Shown here: piece after piece, positions 8,187 through 16,863 of the stretch
Numbering within the stretch: the first letter of the stretch is position 1
Layout of the letters: every line of letters begins with the position of its first letter
Source: Paradevosia shaoguanensis
GTDB taxonomy: Bacteria > Pseudomonadota > Alphaproteobacteria > Rhizobiales > Devosiaceae
Assembly: GCF_016801025.1 (NCBI RefSeq)
Contig: NZ_CP068983.1
Location: 2,225,888 to 2,289,887, forward strand
Direction of reading: 5' to 3'
DNA length: 64,000 nt
Translations under genes and position numbers: made by a program
The notes under the pieces: model-generated
Databases searched by the model: none
Told to the model about the DNA's origin: nothing
What the model saw: only the letters and a program-made list of their open reading frames with translations

Positions 8187-9341
8187 ATGGATCAGAATCT
8201 TCCGCTCACCGGCCTCGTCGTCATCGACATGTGCCAGTTCCTTTCCGGCCCCTATGCCTCGCTGCGCCTGCAGGATCTGGGCGCGCGCGTCATCAAGATC
8301 GAGCGTCCCGATGGCGGGGACCTGTCCCGTCGCCTCTATCTCACCGACACCGAGATCGGCGGGGATTCCACCAATTTCCACGCCATCAACCGCTCCAAGG
8401 AAAGCCTGGCGCTCGACCTCAAGAGCCCCGACGACATTGCCGCACTCAAAAAACTCCTGACCCAGGCCGACGTCGTCCTCCAGAACTTCCGCCCCGGCGT
8501 CATCGAGCGCCTCGGCCTCGACTACGAAGCGGTCAAGGCCATCAACCCGCGCATCGTCTACGCCTCGATCACCGGCTACGGCATGGAAGGCCCCTGGGTC
8601 ATGCGTCCTGGCCAGGACCTGCTCGCCCAGGCCCGCTCTGGCCTCATGTGGCTCAATGGCGATCACGACCAGGGCCCGGTGCCCTTCGGCCTCGCCGTTG
8701 CCGACATGCTCGCCGGCTCCGCCGCCTGCCAGGGTATTCTGGCCTCGCTGGTCCGCCGTGGCATAACCGGGCAGGGCGCCCATGTCGAAACCAGCCTTTT
8801 GGAGGCGCTGGTCGACTTCCAGTTCGAGGTGCTGACCGCCTATCTCAACGATGGCCAGCGCATGCCGAAACGCTCCGAATTCCGCTCGGCGCACGCCTAC
8901 CTCTCGGCCCCCTATGGCGTCTACCCGACGGCCGACGGCTATCTCGCCATCGCCATGACGCCGATCGCCAAGCTCGCCGATCTCTTCGGCCTCGAAGCAC
9001 TGGCCCCCTTCAAAGACAAACCAAAAACCTGGTTCTCGGATCGCGACGCCATCAAGCGCATCATTGCCGACCACGTCGCCACCCAGAGCACCGACCATTG
9101 GCTCTCCATCCTCGAGCCCGCCGACATCTGGTGCGCCCGCGTCCTCACCTGGGACGAGCTGATGCAGACGGAGGGTTTCAAGACCCTCGACATGCTCCAG
9201 ACCGTGACGCGCGAGGACAACGTCTCGATCACCACCACCCGCGCACCGCTCCGCATCAACGGCATGCGCCCAAAAACCTCGCGCGCCGCGCCCCTCATCG
9301 GCGAACAAAGCGAAAAAATCCGCGCGGAGTTCGGCCTGTGA
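8187..9341 (+). CDS. Class III (CaiB/BaiF-family) CoA transferase
   Basis: This 384-residue enzyme has the family III CoA-transferase pattern: an N-terminal GLVVIDMCQFLSGPYASLRLQDLGARVIKIE, then INRSKESLALDLKS, QNFRPGVIERLGLDY and NPRIVYASITGYG. The expected catalytic aspartate is in GLAVADMLAGSAA near residue 173. Such enzymes move CoA between an acyl-CoA and a free acid, so this step probably activates the pathway substrate. It overlaps the next gene by GTGA and is flanked by two MaoC genes, implying a pathway on CoA thioesters. Confidence 0.9.
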   Translation: MDQNLPLTGLVVIDMCQFLSGPYASLRLQDLGARVIKIERPDGGDLSRRLYLTDTEIGGDSTNFHAINRSKESLALDLKSPDDIAALKKLLTQADVVLQNFRPGVIERLGLDYEAVKAINPRIVYASITGYGMEGPWVMRPGQDLLAQARSGLMWLNGDHDQGPVPFGLAVADMLAGSAACQGILASLVRRGITGQGAHVETSLLEALVDFQFEVLTAYLNDGQRMPKRSEFRSAHAYLSAPYGVYPTADGYLAIAMTPIAKLADLFGLEALAPFKDKPKTWFSDRDAIKRIIADHVATQSTDHWLSILEPADIWCARVLTWDELMQTEGFKTLDMLQTVTREDNVSITTTRAPLRINGMRPKTSRAAPLIGEQSEKIRAEFGL

Positions 9342-10462
9342 GCGTCACCCTCAAGGGCATGACCTGGAGCCATCCGCGCGGCTACGATCCGATGGTGGCG
9401 ACCTCGCGCCAATGGCAGGTCGAAACCGGCGTCGAGATTACCTGGGACAAGCGCAGCCTCCAGGATTTCGAGAGCTTTCCGGTCGAGGAACTGGCGCGGA
9501 AATACGACCTCATCGTCATCGACCACCCTCATGTGGGCCAGATCACCGCCGAAAAGTGCCTCGCCCCCCTCGACGTCCCCGGCCGCGAGCGCGGCTTTGC
9601 CGACATCAAGGCCGGGACGGTCGGAAAATCCTTCGAGAGCTACCAATGGCAAGGCCGCCAATGGGCTTTTCCCATTGATGCGGCCACCCAGGTCCAAGCC
9701 TACCGCGCCGACAAGCTGGCTCGTCCGCTGACCCGCTGGAGCGAAGTTCTGACGCTCGCCCGCGCCGGCAAGGTCACGATTCCCATGCGCCCGCCGCATT
9801 CACTGATGAGCTTTTACACCCTCGCCGCGAACCTGGGCACGCCCTGCAACGTCACCGGCCAACTGATCGCCCCCGAAGCGGGCGAACGCGCCGTGGCGCT
9901 CCTCGCCGAACTCGTCGCCCTCATCGACCCCGAGGATTTTTCCCGCGACCCCATCGCCTCCTCCGAGCTTTTGGCCAGTGAGGACACCAACCTCGCCGTC
10001 ATGCCACTGGGCTATGGCTACGTGAACTACGCGATGGACCGCTTCCGCGATAATTCCCTCGCCTTCGCCGACATCCCCGCCGCCGGCAGCAACGGCCCCA
10101 TCGGCTCGGCCCTCGGCGGCACCGGCATCGCCGTCTCGGCCTTCTCCAGGCGCATCGGCGCCGCCATCGACTACGCCTACTGGGTCGCCAGCGCCCCGGT
10201 GCAGAAGACCATCTACGCCATTTCCGGCGGCCAGCCCGGCCACGCCGCCGCCTGGGAAGACGACAAGGTCAACGCCGCCACCCACGACTTCTATCGCAAC
10301 ACGCGAAAAACCCTCGAAGGCGCCTGGGTCCGCCCGCGCCACGACGGCTACATGCAATTCCAGGAAGCCGCCTCCCAGCGCCTCAACCAGGGCCTGCTTT
10401 CGGGCGAATCCCCGAAAAACATCGTCGTCGCCCTCAACGCTCTCTTTGCGGAATCCTTGTGA
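9338..10462 (+). CDS. Solute-binding-protein-fold protein without signal peptide
   Basis: This 374-residue protein resembles family 1 extracellular solute-binding proteins of ABC importers: it has [28 protein letters not shown] and the conserved [13 protein letters not shown] and [14 protein letters not shown] stretches. It starts at GTG inside the CoA-transferase stop (GTGA), and the N-terminus ([18 protein letters not shown]) has no positive patch, hydrophobic stretch or cleavage site. No in-frame upstream start would add one, because the reading frame upstream is that of the shifted CoA-transferase gene. No permease or ATPase lies nearby. It therefore looks cytoplasmic, perhaps as a sensor or ligand carrier for the pathway. 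A mis-set start is the main alternative. Confidence 0.75.
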   Translation: MSVTLKGMTWSHPRGYDPMVATSRQWQVETGVEITWDKRSLQDFESFPVEELARKYDLIVIDHPHVGQITAEKCLAPLDVPGRERGFADIKAGTVGKSFESYQWQGRQWAFPIDAATQVQAYRADKLARPLTRWSEVLTLARAGKVTIPMRPPHSLMSFYTLAANLGTPCNVTGQLIAPEAGERAVALLAELVALIDPEDFSRDPIASSELLASEDTNLAVMPLGYGYVNYAMDRFRDNSLAFADIPAAGSNGPIGSALGGTGIAVSAFSRRIGAAIDYAYWVASAPVQKTIYAISGGQPGHAAAWEDDKVNAATHDFYRNTRKTLEGAWVRPRHDGYMQFQEAASQRLNQGLLSGESPKNIVVALNALFAESL

Positions 10463-10905
10463 TGGACAGACCACGCCACTTCGAAGACTACGTCCTCGGC
10501 GAAACCCGGAAAACCTACGGCCGCACCATCACCGAGACCGACTTCGTCGTCCATGCCGGCCATACCGGGGATTTCTTTCCCCACCACATGGACGCCGAGG
10601 CGATGAAATCGACGCCCTTCGGCCAGCGCATCGCCCACGGCACCATGACCTTCGCCATCGGCATTGGCCTCACTGCCAGCGAGATCAACCCGCTGGCCTT
10701 CACCTATGGCTACGAACGCCTGCGCTTCCCGAAACCCGTCTTCATCGGCGACACCATCCACACCGAGCTGACCATCACCGGCCTCGACCCCGACCCGAAG
10801 CGCGCCACCCACGGCCGCATCACCGAGCAGGTCCGTGTCATCAACCAGCGCGGCGAAACGGTGCTTGCCTGCGACCACATCTATCTGGCCGAGCGGCGGG
10901 GTTAG
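10462..10905 (+). CDS. MaoC-like hot-dog-fold dehydratase (second)
   Basis: This 147-residue protein has a standard MaoC domain: [23 protein letters not shown], with the expected Asp/His catalytic neighbourhood near residues 38-44, then [16 protein letters not shown] and [20 protein letters not shown]. Unlike the first MaoC protein of the block it keeps the typical hydratase 2 residues, so it is the better candidate for an active enoyl-CoA hydratase or beta-hydroxyacyl-CoA dehydratase. The ATG shares one base with the preceding stop; a GTG three bases earlier is possible. It is the last gene before a 472-base repeat-filled gap. Confidence 0.85.
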   Translation: MDRPRHFEDYVLGETRKTYGRTITETDFVVHAGHTGDFFPHHMDAEAMKSTPFGQRIAHGTMTFAIGIGLTASEINPLAFTYGYERLRFPKPVFIGDTIHTELTITGLDPDPKRATHGRITEQVRVINQRGETVLACDHIYLAERRG

Positions 10906-10924
10906 CCTTGCGCAGTGCTCACCC

Positions 10925-11030
10925 CCACCACTGAACTTCCCCGGCCGCAGAGCCGGGGGTCACGGATTTCTCCACGCGAGTGGAGGGTGCCATGGGCCCC
11001 GGGTCTCCGCCCGGGGAAGTTCGGTGGTGG
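10925..11030. repeat. 106-base palindromic intergenic element, copy A
   Basis: This imperfect long palindrome has outer arms CCACCACTGAACTTCCCCGG and CCGGGGAAGTTCGGTGGTGG and an inner CTCCACGCGAGTGGAG core. Four further copies lie at 39.8, 47.5, 61.9 and 63.8 kb. It stands just after the second MaoC gene and may act as a transcript end. The gap from 10906 to 11377 holds only this element and GC-rich inverted repeats. Confidence 0.85.
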
Positions 11031-11130
11031 AGGCACTATCTGGCCTCCAACTCACCTCGCCCCCTCGGGGAGAGGTCGCCGCAGCGCGGCGGGTGAGGGG
11101 TGGCCAGCAACACCGTTCGTGCCTGTTGCA

Positions 11131-11232
11131 TCCCCCTCCCTAGCCCTCCCCACAAGGGGGAGGGTGGGGTTTGCTGCACGATCTTGCCAAGGACACCCAC
11201 CCTCCCCCTTGTGGGGAGGGTTAGGGAGGGGG
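11131..11232. repeat. GC-rich long inverted repeat
   Basis: Two arms of nearly 40 bases (containing CCTAGCCCTCCCCACAAGGG and its reverse complement) face each other across about 26 bases. Each arm also folds on itself around CCCCACAAGGGGGAGGG. A related single unit with CCCCCTCGGGGAGAGG and GGCGGGTGAGGGG lies just before at about 11055-11102. The structure could form a very stable RNA hairpin or cruciform between the CoA block and the HerA-like gene. Confidence 0.8.
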
Positions 11233-11377
11233 TGAGCCCAGGACACCGCCCTCGCTGCCCCCAAACCCAGCCACCGCGCGCTCCCCCTGTGCATTTTCCC
11301 CATGCCCCCTCCCAACCCGGCTCCAAAATGCTAAGGAACCCCTAACCCTTCCGATTCCCCAGGATTCCTCACCCGAC

Positions 11378-12883
11378 ATGAACGTCTCGATCGACATGGG
11401 AAAAGCCGCCGGCGGCGCGGCGGCCATGCTTGATCTCGAGGAACTCCTGGCCACGCGCCTCCTCGTCCAGGGCAATTCCGGCTCCGGCAAGTCCCACCTG
11501 CTGCGGCGCCTGCTCGAACAGAGCGCGCCCTGGGTGCAGCATTGCGTGGTCGATCCCGAGGGCGATTTCGTCACCCTTGCCGATAAATACGGGCACCTCG
11601 TCGTCGATGGTGCCCGCACCGAGCGCGAGCTCACCGCCATTGCCGGCCGCATTCGCCAGCACCGCGTCTCGGTGGTGCTCAACCTTGAAGGCCTCGACAT
11701 GGAGCAGCAGATGCGCTGCGCCGCCGCCTTCCTCGGCGGCATGTTCGATGCCGATCGCGACTATTGGTATCCGGTCCTCGTCGTCGTGGACGAAGCCCAG
11801 ATCTTCGCCCCCGCCGCTGCCGGCGACGTTTCCGATGAAGCGCGAAAACTCTCGCTCGGCGCCATGGCCAACCTGATGTCGCGCGGCCGCAAGCGCGGCC
11901 TGGCCGGGGTCATCGCCACCCAGCGCCTCGCCAAGCTCGCCAAGAACGTCGCCGCCGAAGCCTCAAACTTCCTCATGGGCCGCACCTTCCTCGATATCGA
12001 CATGGCCCGCGCCGCCGATCTTTTGGGCATGGACCGCCGCCAGGCCGAAATGTTCCGCGATCTGGCGCGCGGCAACTTTGTTGCTTTGGGACCGGCCATG
12101 TCGCGAAAACCGCTGCCCATTGCCATCGGCCCGGTCGAAACCTCGGCGCGCTCGACAAGCCCCAAGCTGACCCCGTTGCCCGAGGCCCCGCAGGACGCCG
12201 CCGATCTCATCTTCTCGTCCGTCGCCGAAGAGATCCGCCAGCCGCCTGTCCGCCGCCCCGCGCCGCCTCCGCCGACGCCCACCGCCGATATCCTCACCCA
12301 GCTCGCGCGCAAAAAACCCGAGCACGAGCCGATGCCGGTATCGCTCTTCCCGGAGATCGACGAGGCCGAGCGCGAGGCGCTGCTCGACCAGGTCATGCGC
12401 GAACTGCTCGACGATCCCGATGCCGGCTTCCGCACCGTCGCCGTGCTCTACCAGGATTTTCTGGTCCGCTGCCGCATCCGCCGCGTTCCCGGCGAGCCAC
12501 TCGCCCTCCCCGCCTTCCGCCGGCGCCTGGCCGTCGCCAAGGCCACGGTCGATGAGGAAACCGCGTCCTCCGACACCTGGCAGCAGGCTCTGGCGCTCTC
12601 CGAGCGCCTGACCGATGACGTGCAGGGCGTCTTCCTCATCGTCGCCCAGGCCGCCGTCACCGGCGCGCCCTGTCCGCCCGACGCCACGCTGGCGCGCGTC
12701 TACGGTACGCACTCGGTCGGTCGCGCCCGGCGATTGCTTTCCTACTTCGAGGAACGCGGGCTGGTGGTCGTGCGCACAGATTTCCACGGCAAGCGTATCG
12801 TTGCCTTCCCGGACCTGAGCGTCGAGACGGCGCCTGGCGATCCCAACGGCCCGGATGTCGAAGCCGATCAGGCCGCCGAATAA
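11378..12883 (+). CDS. HerA-like ATP-binding protein
   Basis: This 501-residue P-loop protein has the Walker A motif GNSGSGKS at residues 32-39, a VVDPEGDF stretch typical of HerA/DUF853 proteins, Walker B with VLVVVDEAQ near residue 135, and GRKRGLAGVIATQRLAKLAK as the sensor and arginine-finger region. The C-terminal half (about 280-500) includes a proline-rich linker and a helical part not recognised. HerA ATPases usually pump DNA with the NurA nuclease, but no nuclease gene is adjacent. It stands alone between repeats and the HypD-like gene. The cellular role is unknown. Confidence 0.75.
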   Translation: MNVSIDMGKAAGGAAAMLDLEELLATRLLVQGNSGSGKSHLLRRLLEQSAPWVQHCVVDPEGDFVTLADKYGHLVVDGARTERELTAIAGRIRQHRVSVVLNLEGLDMEQQMRCAAAFLGGMFDADRDYWYPVLVVVDEAQIFAPAAAGDVSDEARKLSLGAMANLMSRGRKRGLAGVIATQRLAKLAKNVAAEASNFLMGRTFLDIDMARAADLLGMDRRQAEMFRDLARGNFVALGPAMSRKPLPIAIGPVETSARSTSPKLTPLPEAPQDAADLIFSSVAEEIRQPPVRRPAPPPPTPTADILTQLARKKPEHEPMPVSLFPEIDEAEREALLDQVMRELLDDPDAGFRTVAVLYQDFLVRCRIRRVPGEPLALPAFRRRLAVAKATVDEETASSDTWQQALALSERLTDDVQGVFLIVAQAAVTGAPCPPDATLARVYGTHSVGRARRLLSYFEERGLVVVRTDFHGKRIVAFPDLSVETAPGDPNGPDVEADQAAE

Positions 12884-12944
12884 GCTTTCTCGCTCGCCCA
12901 TCTAGGGAGCCGCCCGCGGCAGGCGTGCTTTGTGCCTTCAAGTC

Positions 12945-12963
12945 TTGTCGACAAACAGGATAC
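12945..12963. promoter_or_regulatory. Candidate GntR operator, copy 2
   Basis: TTGTCGACAAACAGGATAC matches the motif before the GntR gene at 17 of 19 positions, including the whole TTGTCGACAA palindrome. It lies 69 bases before the HypD-like start codon. This ties the deaminase gene to the hydroxyproline regulator 10 kb upstream. Confidence 0.65.
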
Positions 12964-13032
12964 AAGGCGCTAGACAGAGATCAGCGAAATTCCGGTGCCT
13001 TCATCGGGCTCCGTCCAATCGACAAGGACATC

Positions 13033-13995
13033 ATGAATACGAGCATTTTCACGGGCGTGATTCCGGCCCTGATGACGCCCTGCAAGGCCGACCGTACGCC
13101 CGATTTCGACGAGCTGGTGCGCAAGGCGCGCGAACTGGTCGATGCCGGCATGTCCGGCGTCGTCTATTGCGGTTCGATGGGCGACTGGCCGCTCCTCACC
13201 GATGCGCAGCGCCAGGAAGGCGTCGAGCAGCTGGTCAAGGCAGGTATTCCTGTGATTGCCGGTACCGGTGCGGTCAACACGGCGTCAGCCGTAGCTCACG
13301 CCGCCCATGCCCAGCAGGTGGGGGCTGCCGGCCTCATGGTCATCCCGCGCGTGCTCTCGCGCGGCAACTCCCCGACGGCCCAGCGCCATCATTTCGAGGC
13401 CATTCTCTCGGCCGCGCCGAACCTCCCGGCCGTCATCTACAACAGCCCGCATTACGGCTTCGAGACCCGTGCCGACCTCTTCTTCGCCCTGCGCGCCAGG
13501 CACAAGAACCTCGTCGGCTTCAAGGAATTCGGCGGCGCCAAGGCCATGACCTATGCCGCCGAACACATCACCAGCGCCGATCCCGATGTGGTGCTGATGG
13601 CCGGCGTGGATACCGGCGTCTTCCACGGCTACGTCAAGGCCGGCGCCACCGGCACCATCACCGGCATCGGCAACGCCCTGCCGCATGAAATCCTGCATTT
13701 CGTCGCCCTCGCCAAGGCGGCGGCCGCCGGGGATGTCGAGGCGCGCATGCGGGCGTTGGAGATGGGCGAAGCGCTCGAAGTGCTCTCGACCTGGGACGAA
13801 AGCACGGACCTGGTGCTCTACTACAAGTACATGCTCGAGCTGCAGGGCGAGGCCGCCTACAAGCTCCACTTCAACGCCACCGACGAACTCTCGCCGAGCC
13901 AGAAGGCCTGGGCTAAAAGCCAGTACGAACAGTTCAAGGCTTGGTATGCCGAGTGGAGCAAGCTCCCCGGCGCAGTGCAGAAATATCGGAGCTAA
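13033..13995 (+). CDS. hypD: DapA-family aldolase/deaminase, probably pyrroline-4-hydroxy-2-carboxylate deaminase
   Basis: This 320-residue TIM-barrel protein of the dihydrodipicolinate synthase family has Tyr136 (VIYNSPHYG) and the Schiff-base lysine Lys164 (VGFKEFGG). The family GTTGE motif is replaced by CGSMGDWPLLT, a variant I associate with the hydroxyproline-pathway deaminases, which turn pyrroline-4-hydroxy-2-carboxylate into alpha-ketoglutarate semialdehyde. The operator shared with the GntR/epimerase operon supports this. The next enzyme, a semialdehyde dehydrogenase, is not in the window. A separate DapA-type lyase function cannot be excluded. The ATG at 13033 is the first that keeps the conserved N-terminus intact. 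Confidence 0.75.
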   Translation: MNTSIFTGVIPALMTPCKADRTPDFDELVRKARELVDAGMSGVVYCGSMGDWPLLTDAQRQEGVEQLVKAGIPVIAGTGAVNTASAVAHAAHAQQVGAAGLMVIPRVLSRGNSPTAQRHHFEAILSAAPNLPAVIYNSPHYGFETRADLFFALRARHKNLVGFKEFGGAKAMTYAAEHITSADPDVVLMAGVDTGVFHGYVKAGATGTITGIGNALPHEILHFVALAKAAAAGDVEARMRALEMGEALEVLSTWDESTDLVLYYKYMLELQGEAAYKLHFNATDELSPSQKAWAKSQYEQFKAWYAEWSKLPGAVQKYRS

Positions 13996-14013
13996 AGTTC
14001 TGCAAGGACAGAC

Positions 14014-14041
14014 AAAAAGGGGAGCCAAGGCTCCCCTTTTT
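14014..14041. terminator. Bidirectional intrinsic terminator
   Basis: A run of A, the stem AAGGGGAGCC, a two-base loop, GGCTCCCCTT and a run of T form a compact hairpin between the convergent HypD-like gene and the secreted-protein gene. The A and T tracts on either side let it work in both directions. Confidence 0.85.
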
Positions 14042-14481
14042 CAATGGTCGGCCAGTTCGGCTTCGGACGCGAAATAGGCATGGATCTGGTAGAGCGGCAC
14101 CGGATGCGGCGGGATGCCATCGGGCCGGAACTCCACATCGATCCGCTCGATCGGCGGCGTGGCGATGCCAGGCAGGAGCCGCGTCCACGACGTGCCGGCG
14201 GCGAGGTCCGCGACATCGAACATGTATTCGACGCAGACTACACGGCCATCGACAACGCAGTAGATCGGGCCGGTCGGCGGGCTGGCGGGATCGACCCAAT
14301 GCGCACCCATATTGGGAACGTGCGGGCTGATCTGCACGGCCTGTGGCGCAACCTCGGCAATCAGCGGCAGGTCCTTGCCGGGAGCGCGAGCGAAGCGTTC
14401 GTGTGCCTCGATAGGGTTGGCCGCGCCGATCAGGGTCGAAACGACGATGCCGACGGCGACGCAGTAAAGCGAAAGGTTCAT
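14041..14481 (-). CDS. Hypothetical secreted protein
   Basis: This 146-residue protein has a clear N-terminal signal peptide (MNLSLYCVAVGIVVSTLIGA, cleaved near AHE). The mature part has two cysteines close together (IYCVVDGRVVCVEYMF) that may form a disulfide, and histidine/proline-rich segments. A GGGAGGATGCC site precedes the ATG at 14481. Residues such as HWVDPASPPTGPIYCV recall DUF5602-like proteins, but I do not recognise a function. It follows the cupin gene by 13 bases and is probably cotranscribed with it. Confidence 0.7.
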   Translation of the reverse strand: MNLSLYCVAVGIVVSTLIGAANPIEAHERFARAPGKDLPLIAEVAPQAVQISPHVPNMGAHWVDPASPPTGPIYCVVDGRVVCVEYMFDVADLAAGTSWTRLLPGIATPPIERIDVEFRPDGIPPHPVPLYQIHAYFASEAELADH

Positions 14482-14494
14482 GGCATCCTCCCGC

Positions 14495-14986
14495 TCAAAA
14501 CGTCTTGGGCTGCAGGGGCGTGCCCACAATGTCGATGCCGTTCGCCGCGCAGGTGGCGACGAGCGCATTGATGACGTCCGGCGTCGGCGCCGACCGGGTG
14601 GACAGCTCGAAGCGCTGGGCAGGGCGGCTCGAAAGGCGCAGCATGTTTTCGAAATCGGCGCCGCGCGTCACGGTCAGCATGCGCGCGCCGTCCCGGCTTT
14701 CCACGCAATAGCTGTGCGGAAGCCCCTTTGGTGCCAGCAGGCTATCGCCGACGCGGCCGACCTTTTCCTGGCCGTCGACGATGAAGCGAACCTCGCCTTC
14801 GAGGATGAGGAAGAGCTCGTCCTCGTTGCGATGGACATGCATCGGCGGGCTATCGCCATAGGGCATCCAATGCTCGATGACGCAGAGGCCGTCCTGGCCG
14901 GCCCTGGAGGAGGTTTTGATGAGAATGAGGGTGTTGCCGAACCAAAAGACTTCGCCGGCCGACTTGATGTTTGAAAAGACAGTCAT
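14495..14986 (-). CDS. Cupin-domain protein
   Basis: This 163-residue small beta-barrel protein has the two cupin motifs: PPMHVHRNEDELFLILEGEVRF, with the metal-binding His-x-His and Glu at about residues 49-55, and GDSLLAPKGLPHSY with the last histidine near residue 91. A C-terminal extension of about 50 residues follows. The gene is divergent from the LysR regulator and leads the two-gene unit with the secreted protein. Metal-dependent dioxygenase, isomerase or sensory roles are all possible. Confidence 0.82.
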   Translation of the reverse strand: MTVFSNIKSAGEVFWFGNTLILIKTSSRAGQDGLCVIEHWMPYGDSPPMHVHRNEDELFLILEGEVRFIVDGQEKVGRVGDSLLAPKGLPHSYCVESRDGARMLTVTRGADFENMLRLSSRPAQRFELSTRSAPTPDVINALVATCAANGIDIVGTPLQPKTF

Positions 14987-15093
14987 TTTAGCGTTTCCTG
15001 TTCAGTGATGCCCGGTTCGCGACCGGACGTGCACTGACCAGTGCCGGCGTTCGTCTTGGTGAAATCGATTGATCGTATGGGACTATTCACGCC

Positions 15094-16038
15094 ATGAATT
15101 TGAATAGCCTGGACCTCAACCTCATCCGTGTCTTCGACGCCCTGATGCAGGAGCGTAGCGTCACGCGCGCCGGCGAGCGCGTCGGGCTCTCCCAGCCGGC
15201 GGTCAGTTCTGCGCTCAGCCGGCTGCGCTACGCGCTCAACGACCAGCTTTTCATCCGTCGCGGCAACGAGATGCTGGCGACGCCGCGTGCCGAGGAGCTC
15301 GCTGAGCTGGCCCGCTCCGCGCTCAACTCCATCGAGCGCATGGTGCATTCGCGCTCAACGTTCGACCCGCTGACGCTGGAGCGCACCTTTACCCTCCTGG
15401 GCTCGGACTTCTTCTCTTTGATGCTGATGCCGCATCTGGCGGTGAAGCTGGCAGAAAGCGCGCCGCGCGTTGCCGTGCGCCTGCTCGACAGCGCGCGGGG
15501 TGATGTCACCAGGCTCCTCCAGGACGACGCCGTGGATATGGCGCTCGAGCGGCCGGTCGAAGTGCCCGACTGGATTTCGAGCATCCTGCTGTTTCCCTCG
15601 GCCTTCGTCATCATCGCTGCTGCCGACAATCCCGATCTGGCAGGCGTCGTGGAAGGCGAGCCGGTTCCGCTCGATAGTTTCTGTGCGCTGCCGCATGCCC
15701 TGCGCTCGATCGACGGCTCGATGAGCGGCATGGTGGATGATGCGCTTGAGGCCACCGGTCGGCACCGGCAGGTGGTGCTGGCGCTACCGCATTTTCAAGC
15801 CGTGGCTCTGGCCGTGGCGCGCGGCCGCATGATCGCGGCCGTGCCCAGCCAGTTCGCCGAAATGGCGCGCAGGGACCTGGCGCTCAAAATCTATCGCCCG
15901 CCCTTCGACGTGCCGGTGCCCGATATCAAGCTCTATTGGCATTCCCGCCATGACAGCGAGGTCGGTCACCAGTGGATGCGGCACCAGGTGCTGGCAGCCG
16001 TCAACGATCTCGGTTTCGCCGAGGGCGCAGTCGGCTAG
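15094..16038 (+). CDS. LysR-family transcriptional regulator
   Basis: This 314-residue protein has the LysR helix-turn-helix at residues 6-65 (LNLIRVFDALMQERSVTRAG, then LSQPAVSSALSRLR) and a periplasmic-binding-like effector domain from about 90 to 300. The DNA-binding half resembles the NodD/NahR-type LysR subgroup (LDLNLIRVFDALM). It is divergent from the cupin gene and is the likely regulator of the cupin and secreted-protein genes. Its TAG shares the bases CTAG with the stop of the convergent hydrolase gene. Confidence 0.9.
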   Translation: MNLNSLDLNLIRVFDALMQERSVTRAGERVGLSQPAVSSALSRLRYALNDQLFIRRGNEMLATPRAEELAELARSALNSIERMVHSRSTFDPLTLERTFTLLGSDFFSLMLMPHLAVKLAESAPRVAVRLLDSARGDVTRLLQDDAVDMALERPVEVPDWISSILLFPSAFVIIAAADNPDLAGVVEGEPVPLDSFCALPHALRSIDGSMSGMVDDALEATGRHRQVVLALPHFQAVALAVARGRMIAAVPSQFAEMARRDLALKIYRPPFDVPVPDIKLYWHSRHDSEVGHQWMRHQVLAAVNDLGFAEGAVG

Positions 16039-16859
16039 ACGCGATAGATGCGTTCGGCGTTGCGATGGAGGAGCTTTGCCTTCTCCGTCTCGCTGGCGCC
16101 CGAGAGTATCTGGTGGGTGGCTTCTACCCAGCGGGTGAGGTTGGCGGTCAGGGTGCAGACGGGGTGGTCCGAGCCCCAGACGACGCGATCCCAGCCGAAG
16201 CTTTCGATGACGTGCTCGGCGAAGGGCCGCAGGTCGTCCACCGTCCAGTCGGGTTTGGCATAGGCCACGATGCCCGAAATCTTGGCATTGATATTGGGGC
16301 GCTTTGCCAGCTCCTTAATGTAGTGGCGCCAGGGCTCCAGCTCCATCGCTGCCACTTTCGGCACGCCGCAATGGTCGAGCACGAAATGCACGTCCGGCGC
16401 CTTGTCTGTGAGGTCAGCGCCGATGGGGAGCTGATCGGCGCGCAGGCAGAGGTCAAAGCTCAAGTGATAGGGGGCCAGCCGCCGCAGGTTTTCCGCGAAG
16501 AGTTCGGTCTGGGACAGCTCGTTGGGCGCTTCATGGAGAATGCGGCGTAGCCCACGAACCTTTGGATTGCGCACCAGCACTTCGAGGTATTCGGCGAAGC
16601 CTTCGTGCTCGGGGCGGCCCGAGGCGACGGCACCGATCACGCGCGGGTGCGCCTGGGTGACGAAGGCGGTTTCCGCTGCGATATCTTTTTCGGCCACGTC
16701 CACTTCCATATGGATGGCCGATTCAATGCCGAGCTTTTCGGCTTCGGCGAAATAGCTCTCGGCGTCCCATTGCTTGTTGAGCGGGCCGGCATTGGCGAGC
16801 CAGGGATAGGAGAAGCGGTCCTGGTAGACCAGGTGCAGGTGCGTATCGAGAATGCGCAT
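16035..16859 (-). CDS. L-fuconolactonase-like amidohydrolase (COG3618 family)
   Basis: This 274-residue metal-dependent TIM-barrel hydrolase has the metal motif DTHLHL at residues 5-10, LDHCGVP near 160 and WGSDHPV near 225. This is the amidohydrolase-2 branch that includes L-fuconolactonase and 2-pyrone-4,6-dicarboxylate lactonase. Together with the fuconate dehydratase-type gene at 24140 it probably opens a sugar lactone. It lies four bases from the IclR gene on the same strand, opposite to the transporter operon. The lactone it uses could also be that of a related deoxy or C6 sugar. Confidence 0.78.
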   Translation of the reverse strand: MRILDTHLHLVYQDRFSYPWLANAGPLNKQWDAESYFAEAEKLGIESAIHMEVDVAEKDIAAETAFVTQAHPRVIGAVASGRPEHEGFAEYLEVLVRNPKVRGLRRILHEAPNELSQTELFAENLRRLAPYHLSFDLCLRADQLPIGADLTDKAPDVHFVLDHCGVPKVAAMELEPWRHYIKELAKRPNINAKISGIVAYAKPDWTVDDLRPFAEHVIESFGWDRVVWGSDHPVCTLTANLTRWVEATHQILSGASETEKAKLLHRNAERIYRV

Positions 16860-16863
16860 CGGA

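Noticed and set aside
10906-11377. CRISPR array
   Set aside because: The repeats are palindromic pairs without regular unit length or unique spacers, and no cas genes are nearby.
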